From positions 3,546,501-3,610,500 of the forward strand of contig NZ_JACHJW010000001.1 of assembly GCF_014203835.1 (NCBI RefSeq): 64,000 nt of DNA, read 5' to 3'. Made by a program: the position numbers and the translations under genes. The notes under the pieces are model-generated. The model ran no database searches. It saw nothing but the letters and a program-made list of their open reading frames with translations, and was not told the origin of the DNA. Every line of letters starts with the position of its first letter. Positions within the stretch are counted from its first letter, which is position 1. Positions 33,458-45,646 of the stretch are shown one piece after another. This stretch comes from Micromonospora polyrhachis. GTDB lineage: Bacteria; Actinomycetota; Actinomycetes; Mycobacteriales; Micromonosporaceae.

Positions 33458-33603
33458 GCGAACGCAGTGAGCGAATCAGCTGGTTCAGTGTTTCTCATGA
33501 CGCTGGTGAGCGGAGCGAGTGCGGCGTCATGAGCGAACGCAGTGAGCGAATCAGTTGGCGCAGGGGCTATGGCGCTGGTGAGCGGAGCGAGGCGGCGTCA
33601 TGA
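33454..33603 (+). CDS. Repeat-encoded small ORF joining the two permease genes
   Basis: 49 codons from the ATG at 33454, which overlaps the DppB-like stop, to a TGA at 33601-33603, which overlaps the ATG of the DppC-like gene (33600). It consists of two in-frame copies (75 and 71 bp) of one repeat: the first starts [13 protein letters not shown] and ends GERSECGV, the second starts [10 protein letters not shown] and ends GERSEAAS. The DppC-like protein itself begins MSERSEQ, a third partial copy. Each junction keeps a 4-base ATGA overlap, so ribosomes could pass from gene to gene. Whether the peptide has a role is unknown; it may only be the by-product of a repeat that preserves translational coupling. 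Confidence 0.55.
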   Translation: MSERSERISWFSVSHDAGERSECGVMSERSERISWRRGYGAGERSEAAS

Positions 33604-34631
33604 GCGAACGTAGTGAGCAGGTAGTGCAACCTGAAAACGCCGAGCAGCCGGAACGTGGTGAGCCGGCGGTGAAGTCTGGGCGGGGTGGCATCGCCACGCT
33701 GGGCGAGAAGAAGAAGGCCCGGCTGGATGCGCTGGCCAAATCCACCGCGGACGCGGGCGGGGTCAGTCTGTTCCGCGACGCGCTGCGCCGACTGCGGCGC
33801 AATCCGGTGGCCATCGTCGGGGCGGTGATTGTCGGCCTCTTCATTCTGGTGTCGGTCTTCGCACCGCTGGTCGCCCCACACGATCCGATGCGGGTGTTCC
33901 CCGAGTTGGTCAAGGACCTACGGGTCGACAACATTCCTGGCGCCCAGAAAGGGTTCATATTCGGTTCCGACCCGATGGGGCGGGACTTCGCCTCCCGGAT
34001 GATCCACGGTGCCCGGCAGACTCTCTTCGTCGGCGTCGTGGCCACCCTGATCGGGCTCGGGATCGGCGTGCTGCTGGGTGTGCTGGCCGGTGCGATCGGC
34101 GGCTGGGTCGACATGGTCCTGATGCGACTCACCGACGTCATGTTGGCCCTGCCCAGCCTGCTGCTGGCCATCACCCTGGTGGCACTGGCCAGCAAGTCCA
34201 GCCAGTGGACCGTCATCTTCGCGGTCGCCATCGTCAACGTACCGATCTTCGCCCGGCTGTTGCGTGGGGCGATGCTTGCCCAACGCGAGAGCGACCACGT
34301 GCTCGCGGCGCGGGCACTCGGCGTACGGCAGTGGTCCATCGTGCTGCGGCACATGCTGCCCAACTCGCTGACCGCGGTGATCGTGCAGGCCACCCTCACC
34401 TTCTCGGTGGCCATCCTGGAGGCGGCCTCGCTCTCGTTCCTGGGGCTGGGCGACCCGGACCACAACCGGGCTGAGTGGGGCCTGATGCTCGGCGTCGACG
34501 GTCAGCGCTACTTCGAGGTACGGCCGGAGCTGGCGTACTATCCGGCGCTTGCGATCATCATCGTGGCGCTCGGCTTCACGCTGCTCGGTGAGGCCATGCG
34601 CGAGGCCATCGACCCGAAGAACCGGCGGTGA
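33600..34631 (+). CDS. Peptide ABC transporter permease (DppC-like)
   Basis: 343 residues. After a charged N-terminus of about 60 residues that starts with the repeat-derived MSERSEQ, there are six membrane helices, the DppC-type start FGSDPMGRDFASRMIHGARQ and the EAA loop HVLAARALGVRQWSIVLRHM. It pairs with the DppB-like subunit. The N-terminal extension is longer than usual and owes its first codons to the GAGCG-rich repeat. The ATPase gene follows after 57 bp. Confidence 0.94.
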   Translation: MSERSEQVVQPENAEQPERGEPAVKSGRGGIATLGEKKKARLDALAKSTADAGGVSLFRDALRRLRRNPVAIVGAVIVGLFILVSVFAPLVAPHDPMRVFPELVKDLRVDNIPGAQKGFIFGSDPMGRDFASRMIHGARQTLFVGVVATLIGLGIGVLLGVLAGAIGGWVDMVLMRLTDVMLALPSLLLAITLVALASKSSQWTVIFAVAIVNVPIFARLLRGAMLAQRESDHVLAARALGVRQWSIVLRHMLPNSLTAVIVQATLTFSVAILEAASLSFLGLGDPDHNRAEWGLMLGVDGQRYFEVRPELAYYPALAIIIVALGFTLLGEAMREAIDPKNRR

Positions 34632-34688
34632 TCGTGCCGTGAAGGTGAGCATTGTGCACGACTGCGGCAGGTACGAGGGAGTAGCCAG

Positions 34689-35672
34689 ATGACCCTGCTC
34701 GACGTACGGGATCTCAGCGTCGTCTTCACTCGACGCGGCGCATCCTCCTTCACCGCTGTGGACGGTGTCAGTTTCAGTGTGGAGCCCGGCCAGACCGTGG
34801 GCCTGGTCGGTGAGTCGGGCTGTGGCAAGAGCGTAACCAGCCTGGCGATCATGGGCCTGCTGCCGAAGCGGGGTAACAAGGTCGGCGGCGAGGTGCTGTT
34901 CGACGGGGTCGACCTGCTCAAGCTGCGCCCCGACGCCATGCAGGACCGACGGGGCCGGGAGATCGGCATGATCTTCCAGGACCCGCTCTCCTCACTGAAC
35001 CCGGTCATTCCGATCGGTGTGCAGGTGGCGGAGGTCCTCGAACGACACCAGGGCCGGGACCGTAAGCAGGCGTTACGGGAGGCCAGGGACCTGCTCGACG
35101 CGGTCGGCATCCCGGACCCGGCCCGGCGGCTGGACGAATATCCGCATCAGATCTCCGGTGGGATGCGCCAGCGGGCACTGATCGCGATCGCGCTGGCCTG
35201 TAAGCCCCGGCTGTTGATCGCCGACGAGCCCACGACGGCGCTCGACGTCACCATCCAGGCGCAGATCCTGACGCTGCTCAAGGAACTGGTCGACGAGACC
35301 GGCACCGCCCTGATCATGATCACTCACGACCTGGGGGTGGTCGCCGGGCTGTGCGACACCGTCAACGTGCTCTACGGCGGCAAGGTGGTGGAGACGGCAC
35401 CTCGGCACGAGCTGTTCGCCCGTCCCCGGCACCCGTACACCCACGGGTTGTTGAACTCGGTGCCGAGGCTCGACGCGCCCCGGGGCGAGCGGCTGCACAC
35501 CATTCGCGGTTCGGTCGCGGACAACGTCCCCTGGTCGGAGGCGTGCGCGTTCGCGCCCCGCTGTGACCGGGTGGTCGACGCCTGCGTGGGTGGTACGCCG
35601 GTGCTGGAGCCGACCGCCCGGGGCGGCCAGTTCCGCTGTAACAACCCGGTCCGGCAGGAGGTGGCGGCATGA
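34689..35672 (+). CDS. Peptide ABC transporter ATP-binding protein (DppD-like)
   Basis: 327 residues with Walker [13 protein letters not shown]-loop [11 protein letters not shown], signature ISGGMRQR, Walker [13 protein letters not shown] and switch His in ITHDLGVVA. The C-terminal oligopeptide-transporter domain with cysteines ([14 protein letters not shown]) is present, as in DppD/OppD, where it binds an iron-sulfur cluster or stabilises the dimer. Its stop overlaps the ATG of a 26-codon repeat ORF. Confidence 0.95.
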   Translation: MTLLDVRDLSVVFTRRGASSFTAVDGVSFSVEPGQTVGLVGESGCGKSVTSLAIMGLLPKRGNKVGGEVLFDGVDLLKLRPDAMQDRRGREIGMIFQDPLSSLNPVIPIGVQVAEVLERHQGRDRKQALREARDLLDAVGIPDPARRLDEYPHQISGGMRQRALIAIALACKPRLLIADEPTTALDVTIQAQILTLLKELVDETGTALIMITHDLGVVAGLCDTVNVLYGGKVVETAPRHELFARPRHPYTHGLLNSVPRLDAPRGERLHTIRGSVADNVPWSEACAFAPRCDRVVDACVGGTPVLEPTARGGQFRCNNPVRQEVAA

Positions 35673-35749
35673 GCGAGCGTAGCGAGCGAATCAGCCTGTT
35701 CAGTGTGGTTACTCACGCCGTCGGTGAGCGTAGCGAGGTGGCGGCGTGA
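35669..35749 (+). CDS. Repeat-encoded mini-ORF 1 between the two ATPase genes
   Basis: 26 codons from ATG (35669, overlapping the DppD-like TGA) to TGA (35747-35749). It begins [14 protein letters not shown] and ends GERSEVAA. The next 77 bp repeat it exactly except for GTG instead of ATG. Both its ends are 4-base stop-start overlaps. It is the same kind of sequence as found between the permease genes. No independent sign of function. Confidence 0.5.
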   Translation: MSERSERISLFSVVTHAVGERSEVAA

Positions 35750-35826
35750 GCGAGCGTAGCGAGCGAATCAGCCTGTTCAGTGTGGTTACTCACGCCGTCG
35801 GTGAGCGTAGCGAGGTGGCGGCGTGA
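35746..35826 (+). CDS. Repeat-encoded mini-ORF 2 between the two ATPase genes
   Basis: Identical 26-codon ORF, shifted by 77 bp, starting with GTG at 35746 inside the stop of mini-ORF 1 and ending in TGA (35824-35826) that overlaps the GTG start of the DppF-like gene (35823). The 77-bp period equals 26 codons minus one base, which is what keeps each copy starting in the overlap of the last. The DppF-like N-terminus itself contains VSERS, a remnant of the same repeat. Confidence 0.5.
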   Translation: MSERSERISLFSVVTHAVGERSEVAA

Positions 35827-36944
35827 ACGTGAAGGTGGACGTGAGCGAGCGGTCCGGTGACGCGCCGCTGATCGAGATCCGCGACCTGAAGGTGCACTTT
35901 CCGATCAAGAGCGGAATGCTCTTCGACCGGACCGTCGGCTATGTCTACGCGGTCGACGGGGTCTCCCTCGCCATTCGGGCCGGTGAGACGTACGGGTTGG
36001 TCGGCGAGTCGGGCTGCGGCAAGTCGACGCTCGGCCGAGGGTTGCTGCGGCTGGTCGAGCCGACCGACGGGGAGATCATCTTCGACGGCACGGATGTGCG
36101 TGCGCTCAAGGGCGAGGAGATGCGACTGGCCCGGCGGCGGATGCAGATGATCTTCCAGGATCCGTTGTCCAGCCTCGACCCGCGTCAGTCGGTGCAGTCC
36201 CTGCTGGTCGAGGGGCTCAAGGCGCACGGGCTTGCCGGTGACAAGGCGGAGACGGCGAAGCGGCTGCGGGAAGCCCTCGACTCGGTGGGGCTACCGGCCT
36301 CGGCGCTGAGTAAGTATCCGCACGAGTTCTCCGGTGGCCAGCGGCAACGGATCGGCATTGCCCGCGCACTGGCCCTCGGGCCGGACCTGATCGTCGCCGA
36401 CGAACCGGTCTCCGCGCTCGACGTGTCGATCCAGGCCCAGGTGCTCAACCTGATGGAGGACCTTCAGACGGAGCACGGACTGACGTACCTGATCATCGCC
36501 CACGACCTGGCGGTGGTACGGCACATCGCCGACACGGTCGGGGTGATGTACCTCGGCGGCCTGGTGGAGGAGGCGTCCAGCGACGACCTGTACCGGGCAC
36601 CCATGCACCCGTACACGAAGGCGCTGATGTCGGCGGTGCCGGTGCCGGACCCGCTGGTCGAGGACCGTCGGGAGCGCATCCTGCTCGCCGGTGACCTGCC
36701 CTCGCCGGCCAACCCGCCGGCGGGATGCCGGTTCCACACCCGCTGTCCATGGGCTCAGCCGACGAGGTGTGGCGACGAACGGCCGGCGTTGCGGGAACTG
36801 GCGACCGGGCACCGGGTGGCCTGTCACTTCGCCGAGGAGATCGCCGCCGGCAAGCTGCGGGCGCACGAGGTGGAGCCGGAGCTGGTCCGGCCCAGCGACT
36901 CGGCCGCGCCAGGTGACTCGGGCGAGCTGATCCCGACACCGTGA
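35823..36944 (+). CDS. Peptide ABC transporter ATP-binding protein (DppF-like)
   Basis: 373 residues from a GTG that overlaps mini-ORF 2. Walker [13 protein letters not shown]-loop [11 protein letters not shown], signature FSGGQRQR, Walker [13 protein letters not shown] and switch His in IAHDLAVVR are all present, followed by the oligopeptide-transporter C-terminal domain ([15 protein letters not shown]). It is the second ATPase of the importer and the last gene of the operon. A 21-bp perfect inverted repeat follows. Confidence 0.95.
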   Translation: MNVKVDVSERSGDAPLIEIRDLKVHFPIKSGMLFDRTVGYVYAVDGVSLAIRAGETYGLVGESGCGKSTLGRGLLRLVEPTDGEIIFDGTDVRALKGEEMRLARRRMQMIFQDPLSSLDPRQSVQSLLVEGLKAHGLAGDKAETAKRLREALDSVGLPASALSKYPHEFSGGQRQRIGIARALALGPDLIVADEPVSALDVSIQAQVLNLMEDLQTEHGLTYLIIAHDLAVVRHIADTVGVMYLGGLVEEASSDDLYRAPMHPYTKALMSAVPVPDPLVEDRRERILLAGDLPSPANPPAGCRFHTRCPWAQPTRCGDERPALRELATGHRVACHFAEEIAAGKLRAHEVEPELVRPSDSAAPGDSGELIPTP

Positions 36945-36968
36945 TGCCGTAGGCACCGCCCGGTTCGG

Positions 36969-37027
36969 GTGTGAGGAAGGGCCCCTTTCCTATTGCGAAG
37001 CGACGAGAAAGGGGCCCTTCCTCACAC
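36969..37027. terminator. 21-bp perfect inverted repeat, terminator between convergent genes
   Basis: Arms 36969-36989 (GTGTGAGGAAGGGCCCCTTTC) written here as its first 12 bases GTGTGAGGAAGG and its complement at 37007-37027, with a 17-base loop. It lies 24 bp after the importer operon and touches the end of the convergent small gene. Similar GGGGCCCTTCCT-type hairpins recur in Micromonosporaceae genomes. Confidence 0.8.
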
Positions 37028-37028
37028 C

Positions 37029-37319
37029 TCAGCCCTTGGGTCGGTCGAGCAGGCCGACAGCGATCGTGTGCACCGCGTCGAGGCCGGCCGGATCGGCCAA
37101 CGGGGCCCGGCCGCCGGTCACCACGTACCACTCGTCGGCGTCCTTGTACTGGATGTGCAGGGTGACCTGGCCCGCCTCGTACTCCGTGCGCAGGGTCAGG
37201 TCACCGGTGATCACACCCACCTCGTCCGTCATCACCCCACCGGGGCCGGCAGTGATGTCTGCGGTACGGCTGACCGGCGCGTTCTTGCCGCCTCCGGTGG
37301 GCGTGGGGGATTGACTCAT
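37029..37319 (-). CDS. Small protein of unknown function, coupled to the HNH nuclease gene
   Basis: 96 residues from the ATG at 37319, chosen because it overlaps the TGA of the upstream nuclease gene in an ATGA and has AGGA eight bases ahead. After a Ser/Pro/Gly-rich start it reads as a compact beta-rich domain (GVITGDLTLRTEYEAGQVTL, YKDADEWYVVTGG) with no signal peptide or membrane segment. The family is not recognised. Translational coupling to a secreted nuclease raises the possibility of a related role, such as protecting the producer, but nothing in the sequence proves it. Confidence 0.75.
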   Translation of the reverse strand: MSQSPTPTGGGKNAPVSRTADITAGPGGVMTDEVGVITGDLTLRTEYEAGQVTLHIQYKDADEWYVVTGGRAPLADPAGLDAVHTIAVGLLDRPKG

Positions 37320-37981
37320 CGGCATGTTCCTAGCATGTCGGAGAGGGTGGTCTTCTCGTCGGCCGTAACGGAAAGTTTCCAGTGGTACTTGACCGCGATC
37401 CAGTTCTCGGCGTACTTGCACCAGTGTTCGCGATTCGCCGGTTTCCACTGGGCCGGGTTCTGGTCACCCTTGGCCCGGTTCGAGGAGGCGGAGACCGCCA
37501 GCAGCTGCGGCCGGGTCAGGTCGTTGGCGAAGTCCCCCCGCTTCGTGTCGTCCCACTCGTTCGCGCCGGACCGCCAGGCGTTCGCCAACGGAACGGTGTG
37601 GTCGATGTCCACATCGGAGGGATCCGAGAAGGTGGCGTTGTCGTACACACTGTTCCAGCGGCCGCCGACGACGTTGCAGCCAGAGAGCTTGATGTCGGTG
37701 CCGTCCCGCTCAAGCACGCTGTCGCGCACATCGCAGTTCTTGCCGGTCTTGCGCCAATGCGGAAACTTCTTCCGGCTGTAGCCGCCCATCGCGCCCTCCT
37801 TGGCCACCTTGAGCTGGCCGAGCTGCGCGGTGGCGTCTCCGCTGCCGCTGGACGGGCTGGCTGGCCCGGACGGTTCCTCGTCGGGCACGGCGCAGCCAGC
37901 GGCACTGCCGAGCGCGACCGCCGTCACGAGCGCGGCCACTGTCGTGCGCCAAGATCTTGATCTGGTACGAGAGAACGGCAC
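37316..37981 (-). CDS. Secreted HNH-family nuclease lipoprotein
   Basis: 221 residues from a GTG at 37981; a longer upstream open frame is antisense to the divergent exporter and is ignored. A twin-arginine-free signal peptide ends in the lipobox LGSAAGC, so the protein is probably anchored outside the membrane. The catalytic region is DIDHTVPLANAWRSGA followed by NDLTRPQLLAVSASSNRAKG, the DUF1524/HNH arrangement, with metal-binding His and Asn. Two cysteine pairs fit an external protein. Likely a metal-dependent DNase for nutrient use or competition; divergent from an MFS exporter and coupled to a small downstream gene. Confidence 0.9.
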   Translation of the reverse strand: MPFSRTRSRSWRTTVAALVTAVALGSAAGCAVPDEEPSGPASPSSGSGDATAQLGQLKVAKEGAMGGYSRKKFPHWRKTGKNCDVRDSVLERDGTDIKLSGCNVVGGRWNSVYDNATFSDPSDVDIDHTVPLANAWRSGANEWDDTKRGDFANDLTRPQLLAVSASSNRAKGDQNPAQWKPANREHWCKYAENWIAVKYHWKLSVTADEKTTLSDMLGTCR

Positions 37982-38081
37982 CCGTCCAGCTTGCGCGGTT
38001 TCCGGCCGGAGGCACAGTATCTCCGCGCGGGTTTTGGCAATTCGTGGGATAAGCCACGCCCAGACGGGCAGATTGGCAGGC

Positions 38082-39548
38082 ATGAGCCAGCCCGCCGTGC
38101 CCCTGCGCCTACACGGGCCAGCGGGCCGAGGAACGCTGCTCGCGGTGATCCTCGCCTCCGGCATGGTCTTCCTGGACAGTACGGTGGTCAACGTCGCGCT
38201 CCCGCATCTGGGCGCCGACCTGCACAGCGACACGGCCGGACTACAGTGGACTGTCAATGGGTTCCTGCTTACCCTGGCAGCCTTCGTTCTACTCGGCGGT
38301 GGCCTGGGGGACCGCTTCGGTCGACGGCGGATTTTCCTGCTCGGCGTCGGTTGGTTCACCGGTGCCTCGGTCCTGTGCGGGCTCGCCCCGACCATCGAGT
38401 GGCTGATCATCGCCCGGGTACTCCAGGGGGTCGGTGGCGCGCTGCTCACTCCCGGCTCGCTCGCACTGCTCCAGGCGAGCTTCCACCCCGACGACCGGGG
38501 CCGGGCGATCGGGGCGTGGTCCGGGCTGACCGGCGTGTCGACCGCGCTCGGCCCGTTCGTCGGGGGCTGGCTGATCGACGCTCTCTCCTGGCGCTGGATC
38601 TTTCTGATGAACGTGCCGCTCGCCCTGGTCGTGCTGGTCGCCGCGCTGCGGTGGATACCGGAAAGCCGCAACCCGGATGCTGGCCGTACACCCGGTGCCG
38701 GGGCGGGACAGCACCACCGACGGGATCGGCGCGACCGGCACCGGTTTGACCTGGCCGGGGCGCTACTCGGTGCACTGGGCCTGGCCGGCGTCACGTATGC
38801 GCTGATCGAGGCCCGGCAGTACGGCGGTGGTTCGGTTCCGGTGGTGGTGGCCGCCTTGGTCGGGGTGGTCGCCTCGGCGGCGTTCGTCCTGGTCGAGCGG
38901 CGACGGGGCGGTACGGCGATGCTGCCCCCGGAACTGTTCCGAAGCCGCCTCTTCTCCGTACTCAACGGCTACACGGTGATGGTCTACGCGGCGTTGGGCG
39001 GCCTGACCTTCTTCCTCGCCCTGCAACTACAGACCGTCGCCGGCTATTCGGCGTTGGCGACCGGGCTGGCGACCCTGCCGATGACGATCCTGCTGCTGGT
39101 CGGCTCACCCCGGGCCGGTGCGCTGGCCACCCGGATCGGTCCGCGCCTACCGTTGACCGTCGGCCCGGTGGTGGCCGCCGTCGGGTTCCTGCTGCTGCAC
39201 GGGATCGACGAAAACGCGCCGTACTGGACCGAGGTGTTTCCCGGAGTGGCGTTGTTCGGACTCGGCATGACCCTGGTGGTGGCCCCGCTGACCGCGTCGG
39301 TGCTGGGTGCGGTGGCGGACCGGTTCGCCGGGGTGGCCAGCGGCACCAACAATGCCGCGTCCCGGGCCGGCGGGCTGCTCGCCGTGGCGGCGTTGCCACT
39401 GCTGGTCGGCCTCTCCGAGCGCGGCTACGACGTACCCGCCGAGTTCACGGCGGCCTTCCGGGCGGCGATGTACTGGTGTGCCGGTCTGATGCTGGTTGGC
39501 GCGGCCCTGGCCGCTCTGCTGATCCGCGGCGCGACGCGCGAGTCGTAA
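38082..39548 (+). CDS. DHA2-family MFS multidrug exporter (EmrB/QacA type)
   Basis: 488 residues from the ATG at 38082. About 14 membrane helices are visible. The family motifs are FLDSTVVNVALPHLGADL in helix 1, GGLGDRFGRRRIFLLG after helix 2 and RVLQGVGGALLTPGSLALLQ in helix 4, with motif C-like GLTGVSTALGPFVGGWL in helix 5. A His/Arg-rich loop (residues about 205-220) is unusual. Proton-driven efflux of lipophilic cations or antibiotics is the family function. No regulator is adjacent. A 15-bp stem-loop between this gene and leuA ends both. Confidence 0.93.
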   Translation: MSQPAVPLRLHGPAGRGTLLAVILASGMVFLDSTVVNVALPHLGADLHSDTAGLQWTVNGFLLTLAAFVLLGGGLGDRFGRRRIFLLGVGWFTGASVLCGLAPTIEWLIIARVLQGVGGALLTPGSLALLQASFHPDDRGRAIGAWSGLTGVSTALGPFVGGWLIDALSWRWIFLMNVPLALVVLVAALRWIPESRNPDAGRTPGAGAGQHHRRDRRDRHRFDLAGALLGALGLAGVTYALIEARQYGGGSVPVVVAALVGVVASAAFVLVERRRGGTAMLPPELFRSRLFSVLNGYTVMVYAALGGLTFFLALQLQTVAGYSALATGLATLPMTILLLVGSPRAGALATRIGPRLPLTVGPVVAAVGFLLLHGIDENAPYWTEVFPGVALFGLGMTLVVAPLTASVLGAVADRFAGVASGTNNAASRAGGLLAVAALPLLVGLSERGYDVPAEFTAAFRAAMYWCAGLMLVGAALAALLIRGATRES

Positions 39549-39574
39549 CAGCGGACGCGAGGCGGGGCGAGGCG

Positions 39575-39680
39575 GGCGGGGGGTGATGAGCGCGGGGCGG
39601 GGGGTGATGAGCGCGGGGCGAGGCGGCGTGTGGGGATGCGGAGTGATGAGCGAGAGGCGGGCGGGGCGGGGTGACGGGCG
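39575..39680. repeat. GGGGTGATGAGCGCGGGGC direct repeats
   Basis: The gap after the DHA2 exporter holds two close copies of GGCGGGGGGTGATGAGCGCG (21-bp spacing) and two degenerate ones (GGAGTGATGAGCGAGAGGC and GGGGTGACGGGCGCGAG). No ORF is supported. Confidence 0.6.
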
Positions 39681-39692
39681 CGAGTAGGGACG

Positions 39693-39726
39693 GTGGGTGG
39701 TGTCGGCGCGTGCCGACACCACCCAC
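39693..39726. terminator. Bidirectional terminator between exporter and leuA
   Basis: GTGGGTGGTGTCGGC pairs perfectly with GCCGACACCACCCAC around a 4-base loop (GCGT). It lies 8 bp from the leuA stop and 145 bp after the exporter stop. Confidence 0.8.
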
Positions 39727-39734
39727 GGCAGGCG

Positions 39735-41799
<2,065 letters not shown>

Positions 41800-41986
41800 C
41801 ACGGAAGGAGAAGCGCCTGCCACATGACAATGGTGACCCTAGGTGATTGCCGCAAGATCTGGAAAATCCCGCCCAGTACGTGGGATTGCCCTACGGCGAG
41901 TTTGCCGTATCGGGGGAATCAGTATCGAGTCGGACATACCAATTGTGGCTAACCGCACTCGTTCAGAAGGGTTGGTGCCGGGGCGG

Positions 41987-42955
41987 TCACCCGGAGGGCG
42001 TGGGGGACACCTCCGCCGAACGGGACGGTGTCGGAGGTGCGGTGATCCCTAGCGGTTCCCCGTCTACCGCCGGTCCGGGCAGGGTGACCGTTGGCGGGGC
42101 CGGGCTCGGCGTACCGGCCAGGACAAGGGTGCCGAACGCCACGCGAGCCCCGGTCAGCGTGCCGTCCTGGTCGTAGCAGTAGATGCCCACGTCCAGCGGT
42201 GCGGCCAGCGACGCGGAGGTCGAGTCCACCGAGAAGCAGGTGCCTCGGGTGCCGGGCAGCGGTCGGCTGGTCGAAACGGCCAACGGTGCCTGCCGGTCGA
42301 TCAGTACACCGCGCCAGTCGGTGAAAAGATGCTGCACCCGTGGATCGATCCCGCTGGCGATCCGGCCATTCGGCGGGGCCACCCGGACACAGGTGGTCGG
42401 ATCCGGCCGTAGCGGCGATTGTAGGGCGCACTGGAAGACACCCGATGCGGTCTGGATGATCGAGATGTCGGCGGTGCCACTGAGCGCGCCACCCGGAATG
42501 TCGACCCGCCAGGTGCGGTCCCCAGCATGGGTGACGACCACCGTACGGTTCGGCCGGTCGTCGACGGTCAGCGTGTAGGAGGCCACCAGGTGGCGGTCTT
42601 CGGCCGCCGCCGCCAGTGCGGCGAGCTGGGCTCGCGCCTCGGTGGCCGGGGTCGAGGCGGCGTCGCTGGTGGTCGACGGTACGGGTGGCGCTTGGTCTGC
42701 GGTGCAGCCACCCAGCAGGACCGGTACGCCGAGCGCGACCGCGCCGAGCAGGCTCCGGACACGACTGCCGAGCAGGCTCCGGACGCGACTGCCGAGCTGG
42801 TTCTGGGGGTGACCGCCGAGCAGGCTCCGGACGCGACCAGCGGGGCGAACCGAGTGGCCGGCGAGGAGGGCGCGCGGGTTGGCGAGGTGGGCCCGCCGGG
42901 CAGCAGGAAGCAGGCCACGACGGATGGGGGACGAAAGGGCGGCACCGGGACGCAC
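41987..42955 (-). CDS. Putative lipoprotein of unknown function
   Basis: About 322 residues from the GTG at 42955; the start is uncertain because the first 80 residues are repetitive. Three copies of VRSLLG (DNA unit of about 24 bp, GCCGAGCAGGCTCCGGACGC on the plus strand) precede the hydrophobic stretch LGAVALGVPVLLGG and a lipobox Cys (LLGGC). The mature part has a beta-rich domain (ASYTLTVDDRPNRTVVVTHA, GDRTWRVDIPGGALSG) of the LppX/LprG-like or outer-membrane-carrier kind seen in secreted actinobacterial lipoproteins, with four cysteines. It ends with a Pro/Ser/Thr-rich tail. Function unknown. It is divergent from the aspartokinase gene. Confidence 0.65.
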   Translation of the reverse strand: MRPGAALSSPIRRGLLPAARRAHLANPRALLAGHSVRPAGRVRSLLGGHPQNQLGSRVRSLLGSRVRSLLGAVALGVPVLLGGCTADQAPPVPSTTSDAASTPATEARAQLAALAAAAEDRHLVASYTLTVDDRPNRTVVVTHAGDRTWRVDIPGGALSGTADISIIQTASGVFQCALQSPLRPDPTTCVRVAPPNGRIASGIDPRVQHLFTDWRGVLIDRQAPLAVSTSRPLPGTRGTCFSVDSTSASLAAPLDVGIYCYDQDGTLTGARVAFGTLVLAGTPSPAPPTVTLPGPAVDGEPLGITAPPTPSRSAEVSPTPSG

Positions 42956-43099
42956 CCTGCCATTGTCCGGGTGATCATGCCTCGTCGTGCGGCTACCCGC
43001 CCTGCCGTCCCCGGCGTGTCGTTGTTTGCTCGGGCCGGATGGTGGGATCACAGGATCCGGTGCCGAGACCCGCCCGATACCCTGAGGAGGTCTCATAGG

Positions 43100-43127
43100 G
43101 CGCCGCCGGCATCGCAACCGGCGGCGC
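43100..43127 (+). promoter_or_regulatory. Stem-loop in the 5' region of ask
   Basis: GCGCCGCCGG and CCGGCGGCGC pair perfectly over 10 bp with an 8-base loop, 36 bp before the start of the aspartokinase gene. It may be part of the mRNA leader. No U-tract or leader peptide is visible. Confidence 0.45.
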
Positions 43128-43163
43128 TGGCACGCTTAGGACCGTCGGAGGGAGTGGCCGGTC

Positions 43164-44444
<1,281 letters not shown>

Positions 44445-44450
44445 CTCCCC

Positions 44451-45509
44451 ATGGCCAAGCCCACCCTCGCCGTCGTCGGAGCGACCGGTGCCGTCGGCAC
44501 CGTGATGTGCGAACTGCTCTCCGCCCGTAAGAACGTCTGGGGTGAGATCCGGCTACTGGCCTCGGCCCGCTCGGCGGGTCGGAAGGTGCGGTGCCGGGGC
44601 GAGGAGCTGACCGTCCAGGAGTTGACCGCGGAGGCGTTCGACGGCGTCGACGTGGCGATGTTCGACGTGCCCGACGAGGTCTCCGCACAGTGGGGACCGG
44701 CGGCGGTGGCGCGTGGTGCCGTGGTGGTCGACAACTCCGGTGCGTTCCGGTTGGACCGGGACGTGCCGCTGGTCGTACCCGAGATCAATCCGGAGCAGGT
44801 CCGTAACCGTCCCCGGGGGATCATCGCCAACGCCAACTGCACCACCCTCGCCATGATCGTGGCGGTCGCCCCGCTGCACCGCGAGTACGGCCTGCGCGAG
44901 TTGGTGCTCGCCTCCTACCAGGCTGTCTCCGGGGCTGGTCAGATCGGCGTCGACACCCTGTACGACCAGCTTTCGAAGATCGCCGGGGACCGGGTGCTCG
45001 GGTCCCGGCCGGGCAACGTACGGCAGGCCGTCGGTGACGACCTCGGACCGTTCCCCGCGCCGATGGCGCTCAACGTGGTGCCCTGGGCCGGCTCGCTCGC
45101 CGACGGCGGCTGGTCGACCGAGGAGCTGAAACTGCGCAACGAGTCTCGCAAGATCCTCGGGCTGCCAGATCTCAAGGTCTCCGCCACCTGCGTACGGGTG
45201 CCGGTGGTCACCGCTCACTCGGTGGCCGTACACGCTGTCTTCGGGGCCGAGGTGGACGCCGAAGGGGCCCGGGAGGCGCTGCGGAACGCCCCCGGAGTGA
45301 TCCTGGTGGACGACCCGGCGGCCGGTGAGTTCCCGATGCCGATCGACGCGGTGGGGACGGACCCGTCTTGGGTCGGACGGATCCGGCGGTCCGTCGACGA
45401 CCCGAGAGCGCTCGACTTCTTCGTCACCGGTGACAACCTGCGCAAAGGCGCGGCCCTGAACACCGCCCAGATCGCCGAGTTGCTCGCCGCCGAATTCTCG
45501 TCCCGCTGA
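44451..45509 (+). CDS. asd: Aspartate-semialdehyde dehydrogenase
   Basis: 352 residues. NADP-binding [12 protein letters not shown] is at 8-19, the catalytic Cys130 lies in IIANANCTT, and [14 protein letters not shown] holds the substrate-binding His/Arg region. It reduces aspartyl phosphate made by the aspartokinase encoded 6 bp upstream. Together they supply diaminopimelate for cell wall and the aspartate-family amino acids. The 186 bp after the gene contain only short repeats. Confidence 0.97.
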   Translation: MAKPTLAVVGATGAVGTVMCELLSARKNVWGEIRLLASARSAGRKVRCRGEELTVQELTAEAFDGVDVAMFDVPDEVSAQWGPAAVARGAVVVDNSGAFRLDRDVPLVVPEINPEQVRNRPRGIIANANCTTLAMIVAVAPLHREYGLRELVLASYQAVSGAGQIGVDTLYDQLSKIAGDRVLGSRPGNVRQAVGDDLGPFPAPMALNVVPWAGSLADGGWSTEELKLRNESRKILGLPDLKVSATCVRVPVVTAHSVAVHAVFGAEVDAEGAREALRNAPGVILVDDPAAGEFPMPIDAVGTDPSWVGRIRRSVDDPRALDFFVTGDNLRKGAALNTAQIAELLAAEFSSR

Positions 45510-45646
45510 ATTGTCGGCCCGCTGACTGCTGACCGCTGACTGCTGGCCACTTACCACTGCCCACTGGCGGCTGACGGCGGGCCCGCGCCACTGTTTTCCA
45601 GCTGGACCCAGCCACCCCAAATCGGACTGGGGGCGAGGCGGATCGC

